A DNA stretch of 64,000 bases from Olivibacter sp036959255 (GTDB lineage: Bacteria; Bacteroidota; Bacteroidia; Sphingobacteriales; Sphingobacteriaceae): assembly GCF_036959255.1 (NCBI RefSeq), contig NZ_JAWMTI010000011.1, positions 1 to 64,000 on the forward strand. The letters are read 5' to 3'. Numbering within the stretch: position 1 is the stretch's first letter; each line of letters begins with the position of its first letter. Of the stretch, positions 53,708 through 60,594 are shown piece by piece. The notes below the pieces were generated by a model. The model was not told the origin of the DNA and ran no database searches. It saw only the letters and a list, made by a program, of their open reading frames with translations. The translations under genes and the position numbers were made by a program.

Positions 53708-53881
53708 TTATTTGAAATGAATTAAAGCGTGTAGAATCATTCCAATAATCGCTAACAGCAAAATCACTGAAAGTAGAAATATACCAACTACCCTTAGGAT
53801 CTTTATCCATTGAGGTTGCTTGTAGTTTTTTCCTGAACGACCTACGCTTTTTGCTGGTAATGACCTATTCTTTTTAGTCAT
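53708..53881 (-). CDS. Small basic single-TM protein upstream of the CzcA fusion
   Basis: A 57-aa frame from ATG at 53879-53881 to TAA at 53708-53710 reads MTKKNRSLPAKSVGRSGKNY then KILRVVGIFLLSVILLLAII and GMILHALIHFK. A basic N-terminus plus one TM helix is the same plan as the 64-aa protein at 45279-45473. It ends three bases before the czcA ATG, so the two are probably one transcript. Confidence 0.65.
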   Translation of the reverse strand: MTKKNRSLPAKSVGRSGKNYKQPQWIKILRVVGIFLLSVILLLAIIGMILHALIHFK

Positions 53882-53956
53882 AGCCTGAGCAATAATATTA
53901 TTTGATTTTTGTAATTAAATGGACAGACCAGCGTCCATATACGCACAGAGACGTGC

Positions 53957-54271
53957 TTAAGAAATCACTTTAGGCGGTTGCCATACATTTATATGGACTT
54001 CCAGGCATTTTCCGGGAGTATGCCAATTATGAGATTCAAGAACAATAGGATCGGGACTGACAATAATGTAAGCCAATTGCTGTATTGAAGGTGTAGCACA
54101 ACATGTACATTGACAGAAAGGTGTACAGCTATCTTTGTGATCCTGATTTTTCGATGAGGCAATAGAAAATTCTGTTCGTTTGTGAAGACTGGTAGTCGCA
54201 ATTTTATCTGTACAGGGCATCATTACCTGAACCAGTACTATTAGTGCACATATATAAGATAACAGCTTCAT
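53957..54271 (-). CDS. DUF6660-like Cys-rich small protein, copy 1
   Basis: ATG at 54271 (MKLLSYICALIVLVQVMM) is preferred over the in-frame TTG at 54280. The 104-aa protein has a signal-like helix, a CTPFCQCTCC cluster and ends INVWQPPKVIS. A second protein with the same plan (57445-57765) has SICPCSPFFACGVCSG and ends TIWQPPKAA. I place both in the DUF6660-like group found with metal genes. Probably periplasmic metal-binding; role inferred. Confidence 0.7.
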   Translation of the reverse strand: MKLLSYICALIVLVQVMMPCTDKIATTSLHKRTEFSIASSKNQDHKDSCTPFCQCTCCATPSIQQLAYIIVSPDPIVLESHNWHTPGKCLEVHINVWQPPKVIS

Positions 54272-54303
54272 TATTTGCAAATATATATATATTTATATTA
54301 CGT

Positions 54304-54354
54304 AACTAACTTTCCAGTTTTTATATGATATTATAATGGCCTGAAAAGTTAGTT
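54304..54354. promoter_or_regulatory. Long inverted repeat between the CDF and DUF6660-like genes
   Basis: AACTAACTTTCCAG (54304-54317) pairs with CTGAAAAGTTAGTT (54341-54354), 13 of 14 positions, across a 23-nt loop. It lies about 55 bases after the CDF stop and 33 before the next start, so it could be a terminator or an operator. Confidence 0.45.
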
Positions 54355-54408
54355 ATTTTCAAAAAACAAGAGACGACTACGGCAAACTCCGCTTCATTTC
54401 TTAATACT

Positions 54409-55203
54409 TTACTTCGCTAAATTTAATATTCGAAACGCCCCTCTCAATACAATAGCAAAGACGATTGTACCAACGATCAGGTCCGGTAAACGGGACGCAG
54501 TAATGAAAACCAATATACCTGCCAGCATAACACCAATATTTATAATTACGTCATTGGAAGTAAATATTTGACTAGCTTTGATGTGTGCCTCGTTACTCTT
54601 AGTTCTGCGAAGGATTACAAGGGAAAACGCATTCCCAATCAAGGCCAATAGCGAAATAACTACCATCATTCCAAATTCAGGTGTTTCTCCAAACCCCATG
54701 AAACGTCTGACTACCTCCGAAAAACCTAAAACAGCAAGTATTATCTGAAAGTATCCACTGGCTTTTGCAATTTTCTTTTTTCGGAGGATTGTCCCACCAA
54801 CGGCATATAAGCTGAGTCCATACACGAGTGCATCAGCTAACATATCCAAGCTATCGGCAACAAGCCCCATTGAATGGGAAATAAATCCTGTTATGATTTC
54901 GAGTACAAAGAAAAATGCATTGATAATCAGTACATATAAAAGTAGCTTACGTTCTTCGCGCTCAGAACTAGCTACCGAGGTGTTATCTGTTTCTTCAGTC
55001 GAAATGAAACGATCCCCTAAGCTCAGCTCTTTAATGGCCATGGCTATGCGATCGATATTTCCGGTATGTGTCACAATCAGTTTTCTCTCCGGAAGATTAA
55101 AATCGAGGTGAATAAGCTCTTCAACCCCGTCTAATTTCATGCGGACCATTTGCTCCTCTGTTGCACAGTCCATGTTTTTTATTTCAAAAGTTGATTTTTT
55201 CAT
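54409..55203 (-). CDS. CDF-family cation transporter with N-terminal HMA-like domain
   Basis: The 264-aa protein starts with an HMA-like fold (STFEIKNMDCATEEQMVRMK) whose motif has only one cysteine (MDCATE). It then has five to six TM segments with GLVADSLDMLADALVYG (CDF DxxxD) and QIFTSNDVIINIGVMLAG. This HMA-CDF type is common in Bacteroidota metal islands. It lies two bases after the TonB receptor stop and likely shares its transcript. Probable exporter of Zn/Co/Cd. Confidence 0.88.
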   Translation of the reverse strand: MKKSTFEIKNMDCATEEQMVRMKLDGVEELIHLDFNLPERKLIVTHTGNIDRIAMAIKELSLGDRFISTEETDNTSVASSEREERKLLLYVLIINAFFFVLEIITGFISHSMGLVADSLDMLADALVYGLSLYAVGGTILRKKKIAKASGYFQIILAVLGFSEVVRRFMGFGETPEFGMMVVISLLALIGNAFSLVILRRTKSNEAHIKASQIFTSNDVIINIGVMLAGILVFITASRLPDLIVGTIVFAIVLRGAFRILNLAK

Positions 55204-55205
55204 GG

Positions 55206-57374
55206 CTATAATTTTATTTTTAAACCACCGTTAACAACGAACCCATCGAGTGGCGCATATATATCACGGAATATTGGCCTTGTAACTGTTCCAGTATAAA
55301 TACTGTCAAATCTAGTTTGCCGGGTATCTGTAAAGTTCTCAAAATTGACAAAAAGAGAGAAGCGTTCCCATATCTTTTCAGCCATAAAGCCACAGGTCCA
55401 ATAGGGTTTTCCTGTGGTGCAGTCACTGAGGGCCTGACGGCTATAATAATAGGCTTCCAGTCCAAGCTTCCATTTATCCTCGATCTCATACATGAGGACA
55501 TTATTCAACCGGTGGCGAGCAGTCAATGGATTCTCTCGCTTTTGTGTTCCTTCACGGAGCCAGGCGTCGGTAAAGGTGTAACCTATGAACAGTTTGAAAT
55601 CACCGTAGCCCAGCTTTACATTCGTCTCCCAGCCCTTTGTATCCACATAACCGTCTACATTTACCAGTTGCACCGTTCCTGAACCGGTAAATTCTGTAAG
55701 TAATGGATCATTGATACGGGTATAAAAAAAGAGCTGGTTTACGCTCAGGCTTATATTCTCGAAAAGTGTAGTCCTATAGTTGATATCATAGCTTGCACCA
55801 TAGGACCGCTCCAGTTTATTCGCCTGCGGACTAATCGGCAATACCGAACGGAACTGGATTCGCTCTGTCTCTTCTGTGAATATGGTAGGCGTTTTATAAC
55901 CCAGCCCTCCACCCAAACGGGAAGTCACCTGGGGAGAGACCGTAAAGAGCGCAGAGATCCGTGGCAAGAACACGAAACCGTAATCGATCACATAATCCCC
56001 GCGGATGCCCGTTTCCAATTGCAACCAATCCGTAGTCTTAAAGGTATTCTGAACAAAACCTCCGAATGTGTTTTGGTCATAGTCTCTTTTCTGAAAGCCA
56101 TCTTTTGGGTATTCGCTGAAATTGTCCGTGTAGAGATTGATACCTGCTACCCAATCTGCTCTTTCGCCGTTGTTGTTGTAAGCGACCTCCGAATAGATTG
56201 ACCATTGTTTCCCGTCAAACACATAATCGGGAATAGTTATGGTCCTGTTGAAGTTGTTGACCGAGTTCTTGATGGTCAGGCCACTGTTTTCTGTGAACCG
56301 GTGATCCAGGGCGAATTGAGTTGAGAAACGGCTGCTTTTGTTCTTTTCAAAATAGCTATGGACATTATCCCCTTTCCCTTTTATGTAAAGGATATCCCCG
56401 CCTGTACGGTCTTCGAATATGGTGTTTATCCCGAAGTTCATGGTTGTTTTCGGGTTGAAGTATACGAACAGCTTCGGGTTGAGTACGTACCTTTCCGTTT
56501 TGGGAATCGCGGTAAAACCGGTGCTGGAAGGATTGTAGGGCCTGCTGGAATTACGGGATGCAAATACCGTGAGACCTACCTTTTCAAACTTCTGTCCATA
56601 AAAACCGTTGATGTCCAGGCCCCCGGCAGAAGTACCGTTCAGCAGGAAGCGGAGTTCCCTTTCCTCCGTGGGTATGTTCGATACCAGGTTGACGAGGCCG
56701 GCAATGGCTCCGCCACCGTATAAAGTGGAAGAAGAACCTTTAATGATCTCCACCTGCTTCAGGTCCAACGGCGGCGTCTGCAACAGGCCGAGCCCTCCTG
56801 AGAAGCCGGCATATAAAGGGAAGCCGTCTTTGAGTATCTGTGTATAACGCCCATCAAGTCCCTGGATACGGATGCTGGAATTGGCAGAGGTGGCCGAAAC
56901 CTGTTGCGTTTGGATACCTGTGCTTTCATTGAGCATCATACGAATATCTCCCGGCTTCATATTGCCCTTCTCTTCCAGTTCTTCCCCTCCGATAAATTCA
57001 ACACGCGTGGGAATGTTCTGTATGGTACGGGTACTCCGGGTCGAAGAAATAACTACTTCCTCCAGGTCTTCGTCCGTTGCCTCAAGATAAACGATAACGG
57101 TATCCTCAGAGCCGGGAAAATACAGTGTATCCCGCTGTTCCTCATAACCTAATTTCCTGAATAGGAAAACATGCCTTCCCTCGGATAAACCAGTAAGGGA
57201 AACAGTGCCCTTCTCATCGGTCGTTCCACCTTTGGTTGTTCCAATCTGTAACACAGTAGCTCCTGTAAGCGGTTCTTTTGTCTCCGCATCTTTCAGTATA
57301 GTTGTTAATGTATGCTGGGCCACGCACAGGTTACCTGTACAAAGCCATAGTATCAAGCCTATAGCTTTATTCAT
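55206..57374 (-). CDS. TonB-dependent outer-membrane receptor
   Basis: The 722-aa protein has a signal peptide (LILWLCTGNLCVAQ), a carboxypeptidase D-like regulatory domain (KDAETKEPLTGATVLQIGTT), a plug (NIPTRVEFIGGEELEEKGNM, then SIRIQGLDGRYTQILKDGFP) and a beta-barrel ending NGGLKIKL. It is within the metal island, between a DUF6660-like gene and the CDF gene, so a metal or metallophore role is likely. Length is typical of siderophore/copper-type TBDRs. Confidence 0.94.
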   Translation of the reverse strand: MNKAIGLILWLCTGNLCVAQHTLTTILKDAETKEPLTGATVLQIGTTKGGTTDEKGTVSLTGLSEGRHVFLFRKLGYEEQRDTLYFPGSEDTVIVYLEATDEDLEEVVISSTRSTRTIQNIPTRVEFIGGEELEEKGNMKPGDIRMMLNESTGIQTQQVSATSANSSIRIQGLDGRYTQILKDGFPLYAGFSGGLGLLQTPPLDLKQVEIIKGSSSTLYGGGAIAGLVNLVSNIPTEERELRFLLNGTSAGGLDINGFYGQKFEKVGLTVFASRNSSRPYNPSSTGFTAIPKTERYVLNPKLFVYFNPKTTMNFGINTIFEDRTGGDILYIKGKGDNVHSYFEKNKSSRFSTQFALDHRFTENSGLTIKNSVNNFNRTITIPDYVFDGKQWSIYSEVAYNNNGERADWVAGINLYTDNFSEYPKDGFQKRDYDQNTFGGFVQNTFKTTDWLQLETGIRGDYVIDYGFVFLPRISALFTVSPQVTSRLGGGLGYKTPTIFTEETERIQFRSVLPISPQANKLERSYGASYDINYRTTLFENISLSVNQLFFYTRINDPLLTEFTGSGTVQLVNVDGYVDTKGWETNVKLGYGDFKLFIGYTFTDAWLREGTQKRENPLTARHRLNNVLMYEIEDKWKLGLEAYYYSRQALSDCTTGKPYWTCGFMAEKIWERFSLFVNFENFTDTRQTRFDSIYTGTVTRPIFRDIYAPLDGFVVNGGLKIKL

Positions 57375-57444
57375 TCTTAAATCTTTGTGTAAATATAAAA
57401 TACGCAGCCTTCAGGGAAGCTACAACTGCAAAACGGCGAAAATA

Positions 57445-57765
57445 TTATGCGGCTTTAGGAGGTTGCCAGATTGTTCGGGGAAGTTCCAGCAAAGGGTATT
57501 CCTGATAGGAGAAAGGTTGTTGGAGAATTGGTGACAGTTCTTTGATGACCGCCATTATGGCATTTGGCAGAACTGCCCCGCTACAGACTCCACATGCGAA
57601 AAAAGGTGAACAGGGACAGATCGATCTGTGGTCGCGCTCTTCAGCAGGCTTTTCCCTTTCGGCTAAGCTGTAAGTTTCATCAATACAGCAATTATCTTCC
57701 GCCCCACAGGGTACAGCGGATAAAACAAGTACATAGATGGAAAACAAATAAACCAGCCATTTCAT
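57445..57765 (-). CDS. DUF6660-like Cys-rich small protein, copy 2
   Basis: The 106-aa protein has a signal peptide (WLVYLFSIYVLVLSAVPCGA), cysteines in DNCCIDET and SICPCSPFFACGVCSG, and ends TIWQPPKAA. It is 70 bases upstream of the TonB receptor, probably as first gene of that operon. The CPCSPF cluster and the WQPPK tail parallel copy 1. Confidence 0.75.
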   Translation of the reverse strand: MKWLVYLFSIYVLVLSAVPCGAEDNCCIDETYSLAEREKPAEERDHRSICPCSPFFACGVCSGAVLPNAIMAVIKELSPILQQPFSYQEYPLLELPRTIWQPPKAA

Positions 57766-57897
57766 ATCCCAAAGATAAGGAAGTAAGTGAAATAATGCAT
57801 AGTAGCTATTAACATAAAAGCGGACATAGAAAAAAATAATCTAAAATTCCGCATCTTTTTCTTCCATTCTCCGTCATCTTTCAAAAAATTAATAGTT

Positions 57898-57993
57898 ATG
57901 AGTGAGAAAATGAAAATAACCATCTACGAAATGGGTGAATGCTGTTCTACCAGTTTGGTGAATTTGCCGGAATCGGAGTTTTTCTTGCTTTGA
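57898..57993 (+). pseudogene. Short ArsD-like fragment
   Basis: ATG at 57898 encodes 31 residues, MSEKMKITIYEMGECCST to PESEFFLL. The start resembles ArsD (KxxIYDPAMCCST), but the CGPS part is lost and the frame stops. Probably a remnant; a chance match cannot be excluded. Confidence 0.35.
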
Positions 57994-58391
57994 AAGTGAA
58001 TCTCGGAAAAGACGGTTTAATAATTGTGAATTCGTTCGCTCATACAGAAACATAAAAAATTCCATATATAGATAAAATTTGGTATAATAGTGTATTATTA
58101 AAGTACGATTGATTTAATGCCATTTTTAAACAAAAAAATCGAACTTTAGGATAGGTTGTTTTATTTTGATGTAATTTGACCGTATCTGTTAAACGAATTA
58201 AATACAGGTGTTTATAGCGAATATTGGTCGTTCTGTCATCTCCCCCTTCAGGGTCACCGGGCAGAGTGAGGTAATCTCAGCGTGATGGAGTTTACTCGAG
58301 CTGGCCATACACAATAAAACGCAACGGTGCGAAGTAACCTTGGTATAAAGGAGGATTTGGACACCGAAATTCCACAAAAACTTAACCAGCA
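57994..58391. other. Intergenic DNA left of the mer transposon
   Basis: No gene was recognised. The last bases (58381-58396, CTTAACCAGCAATTTT) are the left flank of the transposon insertion site. They match the unoccupied copy at 63892-63907. Confidence 0.5.
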
Positions 58392-58488
58392 ATTTTTGTC
58401 AATTATGTAAGCTGGTGGTACTGTTTTTATAGAAGGTGGCGGTACTCTTATCAACAGTTGTTTAAAAAAAATTTACAAATATTAGCAT

Positions 58489-58722
58489 TTGTTTCAATAT
58501 AAATTTGTGGCATACCAAGTAAGACTATTTTTGAAACCCGTAAGAAAGATCAAGCCGAATAACCGGTCGATTACCGGAAAATATTCCAGTGCAAAGAATA
58601 AGAAGAGTCAATTTATAGGTTTTAATTGCGACACTTTTTATAGCGGTTTTAATGAATTTACTATATGTTCTGGACAGAAAGTCCGGCACTTTTTTTGTTT
58701 TTATCTTAAAAGCGGCTTATGA
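58489..58722 (+). pseudogene. Possible TnsA-like N-terminal remnant inside the transposon left end
   Basis: From 58489 the frame reads FLKPVRKIKPNNRSITGKYS then SAKNKKSQF, recalling the start of TnsA-type endonucleases (RSxTGxxxSxKxxxxxxFES). After that the similarity fades (GFNCDTFYSGFNEF) and the frame stops at 58722. It points inward from the left end, as tnsA does in Tn7-like elements. Alternative: unrelated reading frame. Confidence 0.4.
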
Positions 58723-58941
58723 GTTGGAACAACAGGATATATTCCCCTGTATCGGGGGGCATTTAACATCCCCGTAACTACAGAATACACAGCAGTCCCC
58801 TTGTAGGGGTTTTAAACGTTCGTGACAGTTTTCGCATTCGTAAAAGTACTGACAAGCCTCTGTGGGCATGGACTCTTCCTTTGTATATTGACATAAAGGA
58901 CATGTGATGGTGGATTGAAGAATTATGCTTTTAGTTATCAT
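58717..58941 (-). CDS. GDCC-type cysteine-rich zinc-ribbon-like protein
   Basis: The 74-aa protein has CPLCQYTKEE, YECENCHERLKPLQ and GDCCVFCSYGDVKCPPIQGN, three cysteine pairs suitable for metal binding. This GDCCVFCSYG type of protein is common beside MerTP-like transporters in Bacteroidota. It overlaps the MerTP stop by 11 bases (58931-58941), so it is translationally coupled. Function unknown. Confidence 0.8.
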   Translation of the reverse strand: MITKSIILQSTITCPLCQYTKEESMPTEACQYFYECENCHERLKPLQGDCCVFCSYGDVKCPPIQGNISCCSNS

Positions 58942-59539
58942 CTGTCTTTATGTTTTTTACTTTATAACCGGTTTCATTCTCTATTGCGACTGACAACTGT
59001 GCTGGAGATATCAGTAATCTATCAAATTTCACAATGGATTCACCTTTGTCATAAGAAGTGCGAACTTCCTGCACACCTTTCTTTCCCTGCAAAGCCTTGT
59101 TGATATGGCCCTCACATGCGGCACAGCTCATTCCCTGTACCTGAAGCACCGCCATGCTAATGTTTTGACTATTGATTACAACCTCTTTTGTGGAGCCTTT
59201 CTGAAGAAATGAGGCATAATAGGGAAAGGTTGACAATAAAATGGAAATAGCGGTTATAATCCAAAGGAAAGTTTTTGATTGCCACATACCTCTCTTTTCT
59301 TTACAGCCACATTCGTCTTTCTGTTCGGGTTTATACGCACGGTAGAATGCAAAAACCAAAATCAGTGCTGTTGCACATAACAGATACGGCCTGATCGCAG
59401 TAATCCAACTGAACGCCGAAACTGCCCCCATTGTTCCTCCCACAATCGCCAGAAACGGAACTATGCAGCAAAGGGAAGATGTCAGGGCAAGAAAAACCCC
59501 GGACCCCATAAGCGCTTTATTGCTTCTTATCTTACTCAT
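58931..59539 (-). CDS. merTP: Mercuric transport protein MerTP (MerT-MerP fusion)
   Basis: The 202-aa protein joins a MerT-like part, with TM segments, the vicinal pair in LTSSLCCIVPFLAIVGG and a second cysteine site DECGCKEKRG, to a MerP-like HMA domain (QGMSCAACEGHINKALQGKK). MerTP takes Hg(II) into the cytosol in systems with MerA. No merA or merB is present in this window. It overlaps the ArsR stop by four bases. Confidence 0.88.
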   Translation of the reverse strand: MSKIRSNKALMGSGVFLALTSSLCCIVPFLAIVGGTMGAVSAFSWITAIRPYLLCATALILVFAFYRAYKPEQKDECGCKEKRGMWQSKTFLWIITAISILLSTFPYYASFLQKGSTKEVVINSQNISMAVLQVQGMSCAACEGHINKALQGKKGVQEVRTSYDKGESIVKFDRLLISPAQLSVAIENETGYKVKNIKTDDN

Positions 59540-59916
59540 GCTGTTTCGGTTTTTAAATTGATCTGATTAATGGTCTTAAAGAACGGGCGTAATAGTTTGA
59601 GATGCTCCCCTCTTAGAGAATAGAAGATGGTCTGACCTGTTTTACGCGATTGGATGACGTTTCCATCTTTCATCTTCCGTAGATGTTGTGAGATAGCAGG
59701 TATACTCATGCCCAGAATATCGCTCAGGTCGCAGGGACATAGCTCTCTTTCATTTTCAAGCAGGTAAAGAATCTTCAATCTTACTTCATTGCCGGCCAGG
59801 GACAGGATACCTGACAGCTGTACAAATGACTTTTCATTTTCTGTAATTTTTTCACGGCAACTGTTTATCTGTTCCGGATTAGCATGCTCGCGTATACAAA
59901 TGTTCTTTCTTTCCAT
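59536..59916 (-). CDS. ArsR-family regulator of the merTP operon
   Basis: The 126-aa protein has the ArsR winged HTH (GNEVRLKILYLLENERELCP, LSDILGMSIPAISQHLRKMK and VIQSRKTGQTIFYSL). Cysteines are at NICIREH, INSCREK and ELCPCDL. It is the first gene of the operon and lies 37 bases downstream of a perfect dyad, so autoregulation is likely. Confidence 0.92.
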   Translation of the reverse strand: MERKNICIREHANPEQINSCREKITENEKSFVQLSGILSLAGNEVRLKILYLLENERELCPCDLSDILGMSIPAISQHLRKMKDGNVIQSRKTGQTIFYSLRGEHLKLLRPFFKTINQINLKTETA

Positions 59917-59933
59917 GTCCTATATCTGAATTT

Positions 59934-59976
59934 CAAAGGTAATGGAATATTAGTATTTAAGCAAATTCTTAAATAC
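59934..59976 (-). promoter_or_regulatory. Promoter and ArsR/SmtB-type operator of the merTP operon
   Basis: On the minus strand TTTG (59965-59962) and TACCTTTG (59941-59934) are 20 bases apart, an exact Bacteroidota -33/-7 pair. A perfect inverted repeat GTATTTAAG-N6-CTTAAATAC (59953-59976) covers the -33 box. This is the likely binding site of the adjacent ArsR protein. Confidence 0.75.
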
Positions 59977-60238
59977 ATAAATTTAAACCACACCCATGCA
60001 ATTATTCCTTTTGTAATCTTCGATGCGACGGTTGTCAACATCTATCATTAATTTTCATGGTGATACCTGCATTGTCAGGAAGAAAGGAAATCTCGTCAAT
60101 TGAATAGATTATATGACTACGACTTAAGTGAAAGTTATTTTGACGATACTGCTTATTAGGATATCGATCTGTCCCATTTGTCATATAGAGTACCGCCACC
60201 TTCTATAAAAATAGTACCATCAGCTTTAATAATTCACA

Positions 60239-60290
60239 ATTTTTCTTAAATCGTCCAAAAAACGGTTCGATATTCTTCCCCTAGGGTCTA
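60239..60290. repeat. Dispersed repeat interrupted by the mer transposon
   Basis: AATTTTTCTTA and the next 40 bases match 63901-63952 with scattered differences (TCCAAAAA, CGGTTC, ATATT, TCCCCTA are shared). On the minus strand both can be read as the end of a protein (NRFLDDLRKI and NRFLEDLRKIAG). The transposon target lies in this repeat. Confidence 0.6.
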
Positions 60291-60295
60291 CCTTA

Positions 60296-60330
60296 GGGGA
60301 AAGATTCAAATTAAACGAATCTTTCCCTTT
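60296..60330 (+). terminator. Strong plus-strand terminator
   Basis: GGGAAAGATTC and GAATCTTTCCC form an 11-bp stem with a 9-nt loop, followed by seven T. No plus-strand gene ends just before it, suggesting the gene it served has been lost or displaced. Confidence 0.75.
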
Positions 60331-60507
60331 TTTTATTTTCTCTAATTCGTTGTTGATCAGTAAAAAGGCAATAAGTCGAACAGGATGGTTAAAAGGGGGC
60401 TGGGAAAAATATCTTCCGGAAATAGGCTCGGACGGTTTGAGGGAAGAGCCTTGAGGCCCTTTCTTCGTTACAAGCACTCTTAAATTATAATATTTAAGGC
60501 TACAATG

Positions 60508-60545
60508 AAAATCCCCGACACTTCTGGGTATCGGGAATCTTTTTT
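60508..60545. terminator. Possible terminator after the GH123-like gene
   Basis: Imperfect stem (ATCCCCGA / TCGGGAAT with bulges) near the stop at 60595 of the minus-strand gene; T-rich on the plus strand. Confidence 0.4.
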
Positions 60546-60594
60546 AGTAAAGCTTTTCAGAAAGCCTCTTATTTGAACAAAAGTTGTTTTCCTC

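Larger units (their letters stand above)
58392..60243. mobile_element. Tn7-like mini transposon carrying arsR-merTP, with 5-bp TSD
   Basis: The element spans 58397-60238 (1842 bp), beginning TGTCAATTATG and ending AATAATTCACA (TGT...ACA), and is flanked by ATTTT at 58392-58396 and 60239-60243. The terminal inverted repeats match at about 45 of 50 positions; within them 34 of 36 match (58411-58446 versus 60189-60224). Joining the flanks rebuilds CTTAACCAGCAATTTTTCTT, nearly identical to the unoccupied sequence at 63892-63911. Cargo: a possible TnsA remnant, a GDCC-type protein, MerTP and an ArsR regulator. No transposase is present, so it would need one in trans. Confidence 0.85.

Noticed and set aside
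58198..58454. Small minus-strand frames left of the mer transposon
   Set aside because: They cross the transposon boundary (58397) and the target duplication, so they cannot be an ancestral gene.
60239..60290. Possible tRNA 3' end (CGGTTCGATATT resembles a T-loop)
   Set aside because: No matching acceptor stem, anticodon arm or CCA, and the second copy at 63901 reads CGGTTCAATATT.
60226..60477. 83-aa minus-strand reading frame ending NRFLDDLRKIVNY
   Set aside because: It runs through a strong plus-strand terminator hairpin (60296-60330), and its last codons are created by the transposon end. Part of it is a dispersed repeat, so it is listed as a repeat and not as a gene.
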